The notes under the pieces are model-generated. The model saw nothing but the letters and a program-made list of their open reading frames with translations. It did not search any database and was not told the origin of the DNA. From contig DLRJ01000117.1 in assembly GCA_002500485.1 (NCBI GenBank), forward strand, positions 47,740 through 111,739: DNA of 64,000 bases, given 5' to 3'. This document shows positions 45,895 to 55,159 of this stretch, one piece after another (the stretch's first letter is position 1; each line of letters starts with the position of its first letter). The stretch is from Dehalococcoidia bacterium UBA7891. Its GTDB lineage: Bacteria; Chloroflexota; Dehalococcoidia; Lucifugimonadales; UBA826. A program made the translations under genes and the position numbers.

Positions 45895-46953
45895 TTATCC
45901 AATTACATGTATCGTAGGGTCGTTTTCTGAAGGACTGTAAACTTCCCCTACGATTTGATTACTCAGAGTCCCTGCCTCAGATAGTGATTTTTGTAGTTCG
46001 TCTGCTTTATTCGGATCGACTGATATTAACAGTCCGCCCGAGGTTTGGGCGTCACATAGAAGGATTTTATCGTTTTCTAAGATTTCTTTTCCCCACAGTA
46101 CTGTGGGGTTTAGAGATTCTAGATTTCGCATGGTTCCCCCAGGAGCAATTCCTTGGTTCAAAAGATCCTCAGTTCCTTCTATGACCGGTACTTTTGATTT
46201 GTAGATTCGAGCTCCCGTGCCGCTACCTTCCATCATCTCTCTTAAATGTCCTAATAAACCAAATCCTGTAACGTCGGAACAAGCATTCACCCCGACTGAA
46301 ATCATAGCCTCAGAAGCCGTTTTATTGAGTGTTGCCATAATTTCTACGGCATTTTTTAGTACACCGTCATCTACTTTTTCTTGTTTCCCCGCGGTGGTAA
46401 TCACGCCGGTGCCTATTGGCTTCGTTAATACCAATAAGTCTCCAGTTTTCGAATTACTATTTGCTGTTTGAGATCCTGGATTAACTATTCCTGTTACTGA
46501 AAGTCCATATTTGGGTTCGGCATCCACTACGCTATGCCCCCCAGCTATAATGATTCCCGCTTCCAGTGCTTTTGAAGCTCCGCCTTTTAAGATTTCGGCC
46601 AAGATAGACATGTCCAAATCTGAAGGAAACCCGACTATATTTAGGGCCGCTATCGGTTTAGCTCCCATTGCGTAGACGTCACTTAGTGAGTTAGCAGCAG
46701 CTATTTGCCCAAATGTAAATGGATCATCCACAATCGGAGGAAAAAAATCGATTGTTAAAACGACAGCCAAATCATCGCTTAATTTGTAGACGGCGGCATC
46801 ATCACTAGTCTTTGTTCCAACCAATAGGTTTGGATGGGTCATATCTGGTAGTTGACTCAGGACCTGAGCCAAGTCGTCTGGACTTAGTTTAGACGCTCAA
46901 CCTGCACATGATGCAAGTTCTGTGAGCCTAACTTTTTCATGTTGATGCTGCAT
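45895..46953 (-). CDS. selD: Selenide, water dikinase, selenocysteine-containing
   Basis: A 352-residue SelD that makes selenophosphate from selenide and ATP, for selenocysteine and selenouridine synthesis. An ORF that stops at UGA would miss the true N-terminus. The frame from ATG 46953 contains one in-frame TGA at codon 19 in L-A-S-C16-A-G-U19-A-S-K22. U19 fills the active-site Cys position, and K22 is the conserved lysine. The rest (AANSLSDVYAMGAKP, AGGHSVVD, CSDVTGFGLLGH) is canonical. The SECIS-like hairpin just downstream supports read-through. No other reading seems to make sense of the N-terminus. Length is normal for the family. Confidence 0.93.
46854..46870 (-). promoter_or_regulatory. 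SECIS-like hairpin for selenocysteine insertion in selD
   Basis: On the mRNA strand GGCUCAG and CUGAGUC pair (7 bp, one G-U), leaving a GUC loop. The apical loop starts 34 bases after the UGA and has a G first. The CAGGUCYUG core resembles the apical loop of the Escherichia coli fdhF SECIS. A second possible stem (CUAAGUC/GACUUGG) lies nearer the UGA and overlaps it by one or two bases. Confidence 0.65.
46897..46899 (-). other. In-frame UGA codon read as selenocysteine (codon 19 of selD)
   Basis: TGA on the minus strand replaces the catalytic Cys codon of SelD. Both flanks (SCAG and ASKLSP) are family-typical, and the frame stays open to the stop at 45895. Confidence 0.85.
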
Positions 46954-46986
46954 ATTTAATATCCTGACTGATGCAAATTACTGAGT

Positions 46987-46992
46987 ATTATA
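46987..46992 (-). promoter_or_regulatory. Possible -10 box of the selD-argS unit
   Basis: A perfect TATAAT on the minus strand lies 34 bases before the selD ATG. No good -35 box is seen at the usual distance, so the call is weak. Confidence 0.25.
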
Positions 46993-47092
46993 TCTGTATC
47001 CGGGTTGCTTTGAAGCATAAAATGTATATTCACTATCGGATATCATTTAATACCATTATTTTTGAGTAAGTAAAAAGGTTTTCATTTTGTAG

Positions 47093-48073
47093 ATGAAATA
47101 TTCAGATTTTTCAGTTAATGATATTAATTTGTCTGTCATAGGCTTTCCCTTGTGGACTTTGGCGACCAAAGGCTGGGGGAAAAAAGATCCTAGCATTGCC
47201 ATTTATTTATTGCAGCAAGCGTTTAATCAAGGCATAAATTTTTTTGATACTGCAGATTCTTATGGTAAGGGGTACGGGGAAGAATTAATTCGAGAAGCAC
47301 TCTCTCCAATAAGGAAAGAAATTGTTATATCCACAAAATTTGGGTTCGACTTTTATTCACCTCAATTGAACGTTGATGGTGGAGACGGCAAAAACTTTGA
47401 CCCCGAATATGTTTCTTATGCCTGTGAACAGTCTTTACGCCGCCTTGGGACTGATTACATTGATATGTATCTTGTCCATTATCCGTCTTATACTGAGGTC
47501 GAGAATGACGATTTATACGAGGTGCTCGAAAGACTTGTAGACACAGGCAAGATTTTGAGGTTTGGCCTAGCAATCGATGATCGCCCTGAAGCTACAGAAA
47601 TAGCTAGTCTGCTCCTTTCGGAAAGAGAGTTAGGTTTAATTCATGCCCCATATAGTTTGCTGGAGCAGGACTTAGTTTCAAGTCTTTCGGAAATAGGCGG
47701 CGACTTAACTGTGATAGCCAGAAGAGTACATGCTTTCGGTCTGCTAGATGATTCTTACGACCCCAAAATGCTCGAAGGTTCTAACCTTGCTCAACAAGAA
47801 GGTCATCCTGTATTCAAAAATGTCTTAGCAAGGAGACCATATTACGATTTCCTTTCAGATAGTTTTGAGGAAAACATTTCAGATATCGCCTTGAGATTCG
47901 CGATAACAAATCGAGATATTGCTTCGGTACTTCCAAACATCAATGATATTGGAGACTTGTCGGATTACTCTTTGTCGGCCGATAAATCAGATTTGGATGA
48001 CGGACTAATGCAAATGATATGTGATGTATTTCAAGACCAGAAAGAAAGTGAGCAAAAAGAGGAATATGAATAA
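47093..48073 (+). CDS. Aldo/keto reductase
   Basis: A 326-residue AKR-fold oxidoreductase. The catalytic tetrad D52, Y57, K82 and H129 is intact (FDTADSYG, STKFG, LVHYP). It reduces carbonyls with NADPH, with unknown substrate. The C-terminus is Glu-rich. Divergent from selD. Confidence 0.9.
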   Translation: MKYSDFSVNDINLSVIGFPLWTLATKGWGKKDPSIAIYLLQQAFNQGINFFDTADSYGKGYGEELIREALSPIRKEIVISTKFGFDFYSPQLNVDGGDGKNFDPEYVSYACEQSLRRLGTDYIDMYLVHYPSYTEVENDDLYEVLERLVDTGKILRFGLAIDDRPEATEIASLLLSERELGLIHAPYSLLEQDLVSSLSEIGGDLTVIARRVHAFGLLDDSYDPKMLEGSNLAQQEGHPVFKNVLARRPYYDFLSDSFEENISDIALRFAITNRDIASVLPNINDIGDLSDYSLSADKSDLDDGLMQMICDVFQDQKESEQKEEYE

Positions 48074-48090
48074 AAGCTAACGAGCCCATG

Positions 48091-48552
48091 TTAGTTGGCC
48101 TGTTTTTGCTTTTTAGCTCTTTTCATTTCGTCCTCAATCAACTTGAAGTCTCTACTGGGTAGTAAATGTATTCGATCCCAAAAAGCTAGGGGCCAATCTT
48201 CGGGAGCCCATCTCTTCACGTACTCTAAACTTGGCCCTAATTGAAGGCCGTCTATGTATTGTTCTTCCTCTAAAACATAGTCAGGTTTCAAAGAGATCCT
48301 GAATTTATATTCCCTGGGTTTATCTATAGGAACCCAAATTGGAGACTCATCCTCAAAATAGTCGGAGATTATGGTGGCGGATGCGGTCCAACATTTTCTA
48401 TTCCTGTCAAAAAAGATCACTCGATCTTTTGCATGCATTCTTTGGGCCCGTCTTTTATATTTAGCGCTCATGCCAAATACCTTGTAGCCTTTCTTCCGTG
48501 TAATAGCAGAATTTTCGCTGTTGTCCACAAACATCCAATAATTGGAGCCCAT
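48091..48552 (-). CDS. EVE (PUA-like) domain protein
   Basis: A 153-residue protein of the EVE/PUA-like fold. The start NYWMFVDNSEN and the stretch MHAKDRVIFFD are typical, with a beta-rich middle and a C-terminal helix ending in KRAKKQKQ. EVE domains bind modified bases in nucleic acids and often sit near defence or RNA-modification genes. None is recognised nearby. The Lys-rich end suggests nucleic acid contact. Confidence 0.82.
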   Translation of the reverse strand: MGSNYWMFVDNSENSAITRKKGYKVFGMSAKYKRRAQRMHAKDRVIFFDRNRKCWTASATIISDYFEDESPIWVPIDKPREYKFRISLKPDYVLEEEQYIDGLQLGPSLEYVKRWAPEDWPLAFWDRIHLLPSRDFKLIEDEMKRAKKQKQAN

Positions 48553-48744
48553 CTTTTTCCCCTATTTTCTCTACTCTGAGATTACTATGTTTAGTTTTGG
48601 CAGAGGGAGTGTTTTTCACATTATTGTACATCTGTTTTGAAGGGTCTCTTTATAGAGGATGCGAGCTTGTAGGATGAACGTATAAAATGACTCTTGTATT
48701 GTGATGATTATTAATATCTCGGTAAGTCAGATCGGCTAATTTCT

Positions 48745-49419
48745 ATGAACGGTTTTTCAGCGATAATTTTAGGTGCGGGCACTGGAAACAGAATGCGTGG
48801 CATCGATAAAATACTGACCACTATTTGTGGGCTGCCGGTGATATTGCATTCTGTAGATGAATTTCTTAGATCGGGAATCTTTGAAACAATGACAGTGGTG
48901 GCTAACGCGAACAATATTTCCAAGCTGGAACATTTGATGTCTGGCCCCCAATATCGCACGGTTCAGGTGATTCTAGGAGGCATTCGGAGACAAGATTCTG
49001 TTAAAAATGCTCTAGCTACTACCAATACTGCCGACTATGTGATGATTCATGATGGTGCTAGGCCTTGTGTATCTATTGATCTTATAGAACGCGCTGCTAA
49101 GGCGACTCAAACCTCAGATGCGGCGATACCTGTGCTACCAGTTACAGATACTATAAAGAGAGTAAAAGACTTTAAGGTTGTGTCCACTGTAGATAGATCC
49201 AATCTTTATTTGACCCAAACACCTCAGGTCTTCAAATATTCCAGCATAGCTAAATTTCATAAAATGTTTGGGGCTAATGTTACAGATGACTCCTTGCTGG
49301 TAGAAATGTCTGAAACTGACGTTTCTACCTTTGAGGGAGATCCTGAGAATATAAAAATAACGAATCCAATAGATATTGAAATTGCAGAAACTATTTTACA
49401 GAGACGCAAAAATACATGA
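48745..49419 (+). CDS. ispD: 2-C-methyl-D-erythritol 4-phosphate cytidylyltransferase
   Basis: A 224-residue IspD of the MEP isoprenoid pathway. It makes CDP-ME from MEP and CTP. The signature ILGAGTGNRMRGIDK opens the protein, and HDGARPCVS, PVTDTIK and LTQTPQVF are characteristic. It overlaps ispF by four bases (ATGA), so the two are co-translated. Confidence 0.95.
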   Translation: MNGFSAIILGAGTGNRMRGIDKILTTICGLPVILHSVDEFLRSGIFETMTVVANANNISKLEHLMSGPQYRTVQVILGGIRRQDSVKNALATTNTADYVMIHDGARPCVSIDLIERAAKATQTSDAAIPVLPVTDTIKRVKDFKVVSTVDRSNLYLTQTPQVFKYSSIAKFHKMFGANVTDDSLLVEMSETDVSTFEGDPENIKITNPIDIEIAETILQRRKNT

Positions 49420-49901
49420 ATATTATTCGCACTGGTATTGGAGTTGATATACACAGGTTAGAAAAAGGCGAGTCCTTGATTTTGGGGGGGGTGGAAATCC
49501 CATCTCAATATGGTTTGCTGGGGCATAGTGATGGTGACGTCCTGATACATTCAATCATAGATGGGCTTTTAGGTGCGGCAAATTTAGGTGATATCGGCAG
49601 GTATTTCCCTCCTACTAAAGCAGAATATAAAGGGATAAGTAGCCAAAAGTTACTAGAAATTGCTTTAAGTAGAGTTGTAGAGGAAGGATGGAAGCCTGTG
49701 TTTGTGGATGCTACAATCGTTGCCGAAAAACCACTGGTCGCGGAATTTATACCACAAATGACATTTAACATAGCGCATGCTATTAACTTAGCTCCAAAAG
49801 ACATCAGTATTAAAGCAACTACGGCTGATGGGTTGGGATATATCGGTAGGGGAGAGGGTATTTCCTGCCAGGCTATAGTTACTATCCAAAAACCAGAATG
49901 A
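49416..49901 (+). CDS. ispF: 2-C-methyl-D-erythritol 2,4-cyclodiphosphate synthase
   Basis: A 161-residue trimeric synthase that closes CDP-ME-2P to MEcPP. The zinc ligands in GVDIHRL and GHSDGDVLIHSI are intact, and ATTADGLGYIGRGEG ends the core. It overlaps ispD by four bases at the start and cysS by four bases at the end (49898-49901). Confidence 0.96.
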   Translation: MNIIRTGIGVDIHRLEKGESLILGGVEIPSQYGLLGHSDGDVLIHSIIDGLLGAANLGDIGRYFPPTKAEYKGISSQKLLEIALSRVVEEGWKPVFVDATIVAEKPLVAEFIPQMTFNIAHAINLAPKDISIKATTADGLGYIGRGEGISCQAIVTIQKPE

Positions 49902-51256
49902 GACTGTACAACACACTGAATAGGAAAGTAGAAGAACTTGTTGTAGAAGACAATACGGTTAACATGTATGTTTGCGGTATAACTCCCTATGCACCTTCTC
50001 ATTTGGGCCATGCCATGTGTGCGATAGTTTTTGATGTCATTAGACGATATCTGGAATACAAAGGATATAAAGTTCATTTCATACAAAACTTTACTGATAT
50101 AGACGACAAGATGATAACCGCCGCCAATGAGGAAGGGATTGAAGTGTCAGCATTGGCAGAACGAAATATTCAGGCTTACCTCTCAGAATTGGGACAACTG
50201 AATGTGCTTCAGGCTTCAGAATACCCAAGAGCTACTGAAGAGATCAGTTCCATTATAGCCGTCATTACTGACTTGATTGAGAAAAACTATGCATATGCAA
50301 TTTCTGGTGACGTTTATTTCAGGGTAAAGGAAGATGAAGACTATGGGAAGTTAAGCAGGAGGAATGTTGATGAACTGTTAGCTGGCGCTAGATTGGAAAT
50401 AGAAGAGACTAAGGAAAACCCTGCAGATTTCGCTCTATGGAAAAGTCAAAAACCAGGGGAACCAGCTTGGGATAGCCCTTGGGGGCAGGGACGTCCAGGA
50501 TGGCACATAGAATGTACTGCCATGTCGTTAACGTACCTTAATAATAGAGTTGATATTCATGGTGGTGGTCAAGATTTGGTGTTCCCACATCACGAAAATG
50601 AAATTGCTCAATCTGAGTCATACACAGGCGTTGAACCTTTTGCCCGATATTGGATGCATAATGGTACTTTAGGCTATGGTCAAGAAAAAATGAGCAAATC
50701 TTTAGGGAATGTATTTTCCATTGCAGAAGCCTTAGAAGAATTCTCCTCTGACGCCCTTAGAATGTTTTTCTTAAGTTCACACTACAGGACGCCATTAGTG
50801 TTCAGCAATGAATCTGTCAAAGGGCAACAACGGGCCATGGAAAGATTGAAATCTGCCTTGGAGTCGCCTTCTGGTGAAGGAACTGTTCTTGATACAAAGA
50901 CCTACCAGAATCGATTTAAATCAGCGATGGATGAGGATTTCAACACTCCAATTGCTATGTCGGTGATTTTTGATCTTGCCAGAGACATTAATAGAGAGTC
51001 TACCAAGGGATTAAATGTAGAAGCGGCCCAGGAATTACTTGGTGATTTGGCTGAAGTTTTGGGATTGACCTTAAAAAGTGATGATTCGGAATTTGAGGGG
51101 AATTTAGCACCGTTTATTGATTTGTTGTTGGATGTTCGAGAAGGACTTAGAAAAGAAAAACAATTTGAATTATCGGACCGTATTAGAGATAGGTTGGACG
51201 ACCTAGGGGTATCAATAGAAGATACGACAACCGGGGTTCGGTGGAAATTGGATTAA
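49898..51256 (+). CDS. cysS: Cysteinyl-tRNA synthetase
   Basis: A 452-residue class I synthetase. The HIGH-like motif is SHLGHA in YAPSHLGHAMC, and the KMSKS motif is QEKMSKSLGN. The zinc ligands are in the usual places (MYVCGITPY, WHIECT, HHENE). It begins with an ATGA overlap with ispF, giving a tight ispD-ispF-cysS operon. Confidence 0.97.
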   Translation: MRLYNTLNRKVEELVVEDNTVNMYVCGITPYAPSHLGHAMCAIVFDVIRRYLEYKGYKVHFIQNFTDIDDKMITAANEEGIEVSALAERNIQAYLSELGQLNVLQASEYPRATEEISSIIAVITDLIEKNYAYAISGDVYFRVKEDEDYGKLSRRNVDELLAGARLEIEETKENPADFALWKSQKPGEPAWDSPWGQGRPGWHIECTAMSLTYLNNRVDIHGGGQDLVFPHHENEIAQSESYTGVEPFARYWMHNGTLGYGQEKMSKSLGNVFSIAEALEEFSSDALRMFFLSSHYRTPLVFSNESVKGQQRAMERLKSALESPSGEGTVLDTKTYQNRFKSAMDEDFNTPIAMSVIFDLARDINRESTKGLNVEAAQELLGDLAEVLGLTLKSDDSEFEGNLAPFIDLLLDVREGLRKEKQFELSDRIRDRLDDLGVSIEDTTTGVRWKLD

Positions 51257-51277
51257 AATTGTGAGCAGTTAGGGGTG

Positions 51278-51496
51278 TTAGAACCAACTGCTGGCGCTGA
51301 TGATGGAAACGGCGATGAAGACGACAACTAACGCGATGGTAAATCGAAATAATGCTAGTTCTATGCCTCTCCTTGTTCTAAAAGAAGATTCGGCAGCCCC
51401 GAATAAAGCAGTCCCTTGACCTTTTACCTGCATAAGTATCACGGCAATCAGCAGTAGAGATATAGAAATCATTATTATGTTTATTGCGGTATCCAT
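51278..51496 (-). CDS. secG: Preprotein translocase subunit SecG
   Basis: A 72-residue protein with two membrane segments around the conserved cytosolic loop (QVKGQGTALFGAAES and FRTRRGIELALFR). This is the SecG family signature. It stabilises the SecYEG channel. It is convergent with cysS. Confidence 0.92.
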   Translation of the reverse strand: MDTAINIIMISISLLLIAVILMQVKGQGTALFGAAESSFRTRRGIELALFRFTIALVVVFIAVSIISASSWF

Positions 51497-51537
51497 TCAG
51501 TAATTATACTCCTACTTTGGAGGATGTTGCGAGGACA

Positions 51538-52479
51538 TTACCCTAAGTAATTTCTCATTATGAATTTTGCTAATTTATCTGAATCGTGTCTAACTTTATG
51601 TTTTTCGTCCAATAAATCAGAAGTTACAATTAAATGCTTAGTTGAGCCAGTATTTGGGTCAACAGCCTCACCTCTGAATTGTTTACCGATGCTACCAATA
51701 TTATCATTGGCTATTATCATATCCAGAATACCTGGCCCCAGATAACTTTCTAGCACATCTATGTGTTTTACAACGTTGAAATGCTGGGTTTCCCCGATTT
51801 CGGTCGCTACATTACAAATATAATATTTAATACCTTTTGATCCGGAGATTGCATCTACAATTCCCGGTACCATCAAATTGGGCAATATACTTGTATATAA
51901 GCTTCCGGGGCCTATGACTATCAAATCTGCTCCAAATATGGCTTTAATAGCTGCCGGTGAGGCTTCAGCATCAGGCGGGTCTATAAATAACTCTTTGATT
52001 TCAGATGAACTTTCTTTGACGTTTGATTCCCCTTTTATGAATCGGCCATCGGCTAACTTCACGGATAAATTCACATTTTCTATTGTTGCTGGGAGTACCC
52101 GACCGGTAACTGATAATATTCTACTGGACTCTGTGAGAGCATCCTCAAAACTATTAGTTACATCTGTCATTGCGGCTATAAAAAGATTGCCAAAACTATG
52201 CCCTTGCAGTTCAGATCCTTCTGGAAATCGGTATTGAAATAATTCTTTTAGTAAGGAATCTTCGTCTGATAACGCAACGATACAGTTTCTGAAGTCGCCG
52301 GGTGGAATAATACCCATTTCCCGACGTAATCTTCCAGAACTGCCCCCATCGTCTGCAACCCCAATTATTGCAGTTATTCGTTGGGTGTGTTGTTTGAGTC
52401 CTTTCAATAATACCGACAGTCCTGTGCCACCGCCTATTGCTACTATATGAGGGGTTTTAGTTTTGGAGCTGTCGTTCAT
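51538..52479 (-). CDS. yvcK: Gluconeogenesis factor YvcK/CofD-like protein
   Basis: A 313-residue UPF0052 protein. It begins with VAIGGGTGLSVLLKGLK, and VADDGGSSGRLRREMG, PPGDFRNCIVALS and GPGSLYTSILPNLM are signature stretches. It is related to CofD and acts in cell-wall and gluconeogenic growth in Bacillus. It is transcribed toward secG, 41 bases away, so they may be co-transcribed. Confidence 0.92.
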   Translation of the reverse strand: MNDSSKTKTPHIVAIGGGTGLSVLLKGLKQHTQRITAIIGVADDGGSSGRLRREMGIIPPGDFRNCIVALSDEDSLLKELFQYRFPEGSELQGHSFGNLFIAAMTDVTNSFEDALTESSRILSVTGRVLPATIENVNLSVKLADGRFIKGESNVKESSSEIKELFIDPPDAEASPAAIKAIFGADLIVIGPGSLYTSILPNLMVPGIVDAISGSKGIKYYICNVATEIGETQHFNVVKHIDVLESYLGPGILDMIIANDNIGSIGKQFRGEAVDPNTGSTKHLIVTSDLLDEKHKVRHDSDKLAKFIMRNYLG

Positions 52480-52513
52480 AATTAATTTTGAATTAAGATC
52501 GGAATAACTAAAC

Positions 52514-53998
52514 TTACTGGGTTTTTTGTTTAATTAGTGCTGAGGTAACCATTTTCGAAGCAACTTGTGGGTTAGCTTGACCCTTGGTTTTTTTCATGAC
52601 CTGGCCTACCAAATATCTCACTGCGGAATCTTTTCCGTTTAAATAATCGTCAACAGCACTTTGGTTTTCAAGAAGTGTTTCTGTAACTACATTTTGAATG
52701 GAGGAAGCATCATTTATTTGAGATAAGCCCTTATCCTCTGAAATTTTTATTGGATCACCACCATTGACAAACATATCGTCAAATACAGTTTTCGCCATCG
52801 AATTACTTATTTTGCCATCGTCTACAAGTATAATTAACTTGGCGAATTCTTTTGGGTTAAGCTTTATTTCGGGCCAATTATATTTGAGTTCATTTTTCAT
52901 CCTGTTTAAATCAACATTTATCCAATTGGCTGTCGCCTTTGCCGCATCCTTCTGATCCATCGATTCAGAGAGGTAGGGTAAGGTGTTTTCAAATAGTTGG
53001 GTTGATTCTTTATCACCAATCATGACCGAGGCATCGTAATCAGATAAACCGAATAGATCAATATATCGCTCTTTTTTCTTAGCGGGAAGCTCGGGCATCT
53101 CAGACTGGATACTTTTTACCCATTCATTTGAGATTAATATTGGAGGCAAGTCAGGTTCAGGAAAATATCTGTAGTCAGCAGCGTATTCTTTGGTACGTTG
53201 GCTCAGGGTCGTACCTCTATCGTCTGACCACCCGCGAGTCTCTTGTTCAATATTGTGGCCTGCATCCAATAATTTTCGCTGTCTAGTCTCCTCATATTTC
53301 AGAGCCCTAAATACAGATCTGAAACTATTGACATTTTTAATTTCCACTTTAGAACCAAGTTTCTTTGAACCAAGAGGTCTCACACTAATGTTGGCATCGC
53401 ACCTAAAGCTGCCTTCCTCCATATTTGCAGTGCTTGTCTCCACGAACCTTATTATCGAATGTAGGTTAGTTAAATATTCGTTTGCCTCCTCAGGACTGTT
53501 CATATCTGGTTCACTCACAATTTCCATCAAAGGAACCCCGGCTCTGTTAATATCAAGCAGGCTGTATGTTTCTCCATTCGGTTCCTTTCGGTGTACTAGT
53601 TTAGCCACATCTTCTTCCAAATGTACTCGGGTTATTCGAATGTATTTCCCCCCCGTCTCTGGAGTCTTTATTGACAATCTTCCACCGAGGGCTATAGGAA
53701 TATCAAACTGAGATATTTGATATCCCTTCATAAGGTCAGGATATGGGTAGTTTTTTCGGTCAAATTTTGTTTCTGGCGAAATCTCGCATTCTAAGGCCAG
53801 CCCAGTTTTAATTACTAGATTAACCGCTTTCTTGTTCACTACTGGTAGAACTCCGGGCATACCCATGCAAACGGGACAGACTCGGGTATTTGGTTCTGAA
53901 TCTTGGTAATCCGAACCACAAGGGCAGAACATTTTGCTCAAGGTAAGAAGTTGAGAATGAACCTCCAGACCAATTACTGTTTCATACTTGTCGGTCAT
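52514..53998 (-). CDS. gatB: Aspartyl/glutamyl-tRNA amidotransferase subunit B
   Basis: A 494-residue GatB that carries out the kinase and transamidation steps for Gln-tRNA or Asn-tRNA. The N-terminal VIGLEVHSQLLT, CPVCMGMPGVLPVVN and DINRAGVPLMEIVSEPD are typical, and the YqeY-like tail is present at the C-terminus. The other subunits, GatA and GatC, are not in the window. Confidence 0.97.
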   Translation of the reverse strand: MTDKYETVIGLEVHSQLLTLSKMFCPCGSDYQDSEPNTRVCPVCMGMPGVLPVVNKKAVNLVIKTGLALECEISPETKFDRKNYPYPDLMKGYQISQFDIPIALGGRLSIKTPETGGKYIRITRVHLEEDVAKLVHRKEPNGETYSLLDINRAGVPLMEIVSEPDMNSPEEANEYLTNLHSIIRFVETSTANMEEGSFRCDANISVRPLGSKKLGSKVEIKNVNSFRSVFRALKYEETRQRKLLDAGHNIEQETRGWSDDRGTTLSQRTKEYAADYRYFPEPDLPPILISNEWVKSIQSEMPELPAKKKERYIDLFGLSDYDASVMIGDKESTQLFENTLPYLSESMDQKDAAKATANWINVDLNRMKNELKYNWPEIKLNPKEFAKLIILVDDGKISNSMAKTVFDDMFVNGGDPIKISEDKGLSQINDASSIQNVVTETLLENQSAVDDYLNGKDSAVRYLVGQVMKKTKGQANPQVASKMVTSALIKQKTQ

Positions 53999-54099
53999 AA
54001 TTTTTGTATACCAGTCCCTGACTAGACGTTTGTTTATTTTACAACGTAACCGAAATTCTTAGAAAGGCATTAATATTAAACCTAATGTGATACTACACT

Positions 54100-55155
54100 T
54101 CAGGAGCGAGGGACGTTAAAAACATTGAATTTTGTATATTGTACCGGAGACAATTGTACTTTTAATCCAGGGAAGAGAGTGGTGTGTATTTTGTGTTTAC
54201 ATTGAATGACCTCTTCCTGGGGGGTTTTGACCCAGAATATTGTTTCGTCTCCTCTGAAATCTTTCCGCACCACTATATTTTTGCCGGTTGGTGTTGGTTC
54301 CATAGAAAGATCTGTCTGTCTTATCGCCACCTCTACTTCATCTCCATCGGAAAACGCTTCAGGTATTCTCATGGGTAGGGGGCCGATGCTTGTGTTAACA
54401 GACCCTCCAGAGACGGAGCCTTTTATAAAATCACAGCTTCCACTCATCAAGGCAGACTCTTTACTATTGGGCCAGAAATATATTTGATCGGGAGGTCCCA
54501 CTTGCTGGATGGCCCCATCAACCATAATAGCTACCCGATCTGAAATAGAAAAAGCCTCTTCTCTATCGTGGGTTACGAATATCGTAGCCGTATTACTAGA
54601 TTTTAGGATTTGTTCCATTTCCATTCTTACCGATAAACGTAAGGAAGCATCGAGATTAGAGAAAGGTTCATCCATCAGCAAAACAGTAGGGCTGGGAGCT
54701 AGGGTCCTGGCAATGGCGACTCTTTGTTGTTGACCACCTGATAGTTGATGTGGATACCTATCCATTAGTCCCTTGAGCCGGGTTAACTGTTGAACCCTTT
54801 CTAAATTATCATCTTGTATTCTCTGTTCGAGATTTGAAATACCGAACAGTATATTTTTTTCCACAGTTAAATGAGGAAACAAGGCGTAATCTTGGAATAT
54901 CATCCCTATGTTTCTATTTGATGGTTGTAAATTAATATTTGGCCCAAAGATTTCATGATTTTTGAGAAAAATGCTTCCCTGGGAAGGAATTTCTAGACCT
55001 GCGATTATTCTAAGAAGTGTGGTTTTGCCGCACCCGCTGGGACCAAGTATAGAAAGTATTTCACCTGCCAACAAATGCATATTTAGGTTTTTTATAACGT
55101 GATTCTGCCCATATTTAATGTTCAGATCACTACATTTCAAAAGAGCATCGACCAA
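54100..55155 (-). CDS. ABC transporter ATPase, ferric-iron/spermidine-type (FbpC-like)
   Basis: A 351-residue ATPase with Walker A GPSGCGKTTLLR (36-47), signature LSGGQQQRVA and Walker B LLMDEPFSNLD. A C-terminal TOBE-like region follows. The pairing with a two-domain permease of the FbpB/SfuB type suggests ferric iron or related import. The permease gene precedes it by four bases. No substrate-binding protein lies beside it. Confidence 0.9.
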   Translation of the reverse strand: MVDALLKCSDLNIKYGQNHVIKNLNMHLLAGEILSILGPSGCGKTTLLRIIAGLEIPSQGSIFLKNHEIFGPNINLQPSNRNIGMIFQDYALFPHLTVEKNILFGISNLEQRIQDDNLERVQQLTRLKGLMDRYPHQLSGGQQQRVAIARTLAPSPTVLLMDEPFSNLDASLRLSVRMEMEQILKSSNTATIFVTHDREEAFSISDRVAIMVDGAIQQVGPPDQIYFWPNSKESALMSGSCDFIKGSVSGGSVNTSIGPLPMRIPEAFSDGDEVEVAIRQTDLSMEPTPTGKNIVVRKDFRGDETIFWVKTPQEEVIQCKHKIHTTLFPGLKVQLSPVQYTKFNVFNVPRS

Positions 55156-55159
55156 TTAT

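Noticed and set aside
48070..48105. Hairpin CTAAC ... GTTAG between the aldo/keto reductase and the EVE gene
   Set aside because: Too short a stem to call, although the T-rich end on the minus strand is suggestive.
49505..50086. 193-residue antisense open frame over ispF/cysS
   Set aside because: It is the mirror of two certain genes and shows no motif.
53190..53711. 173-residue antisense open frame over gatB
   Set aside because: Antisense shadow of a conserved gene, low-complexity Ser/Leu translation.
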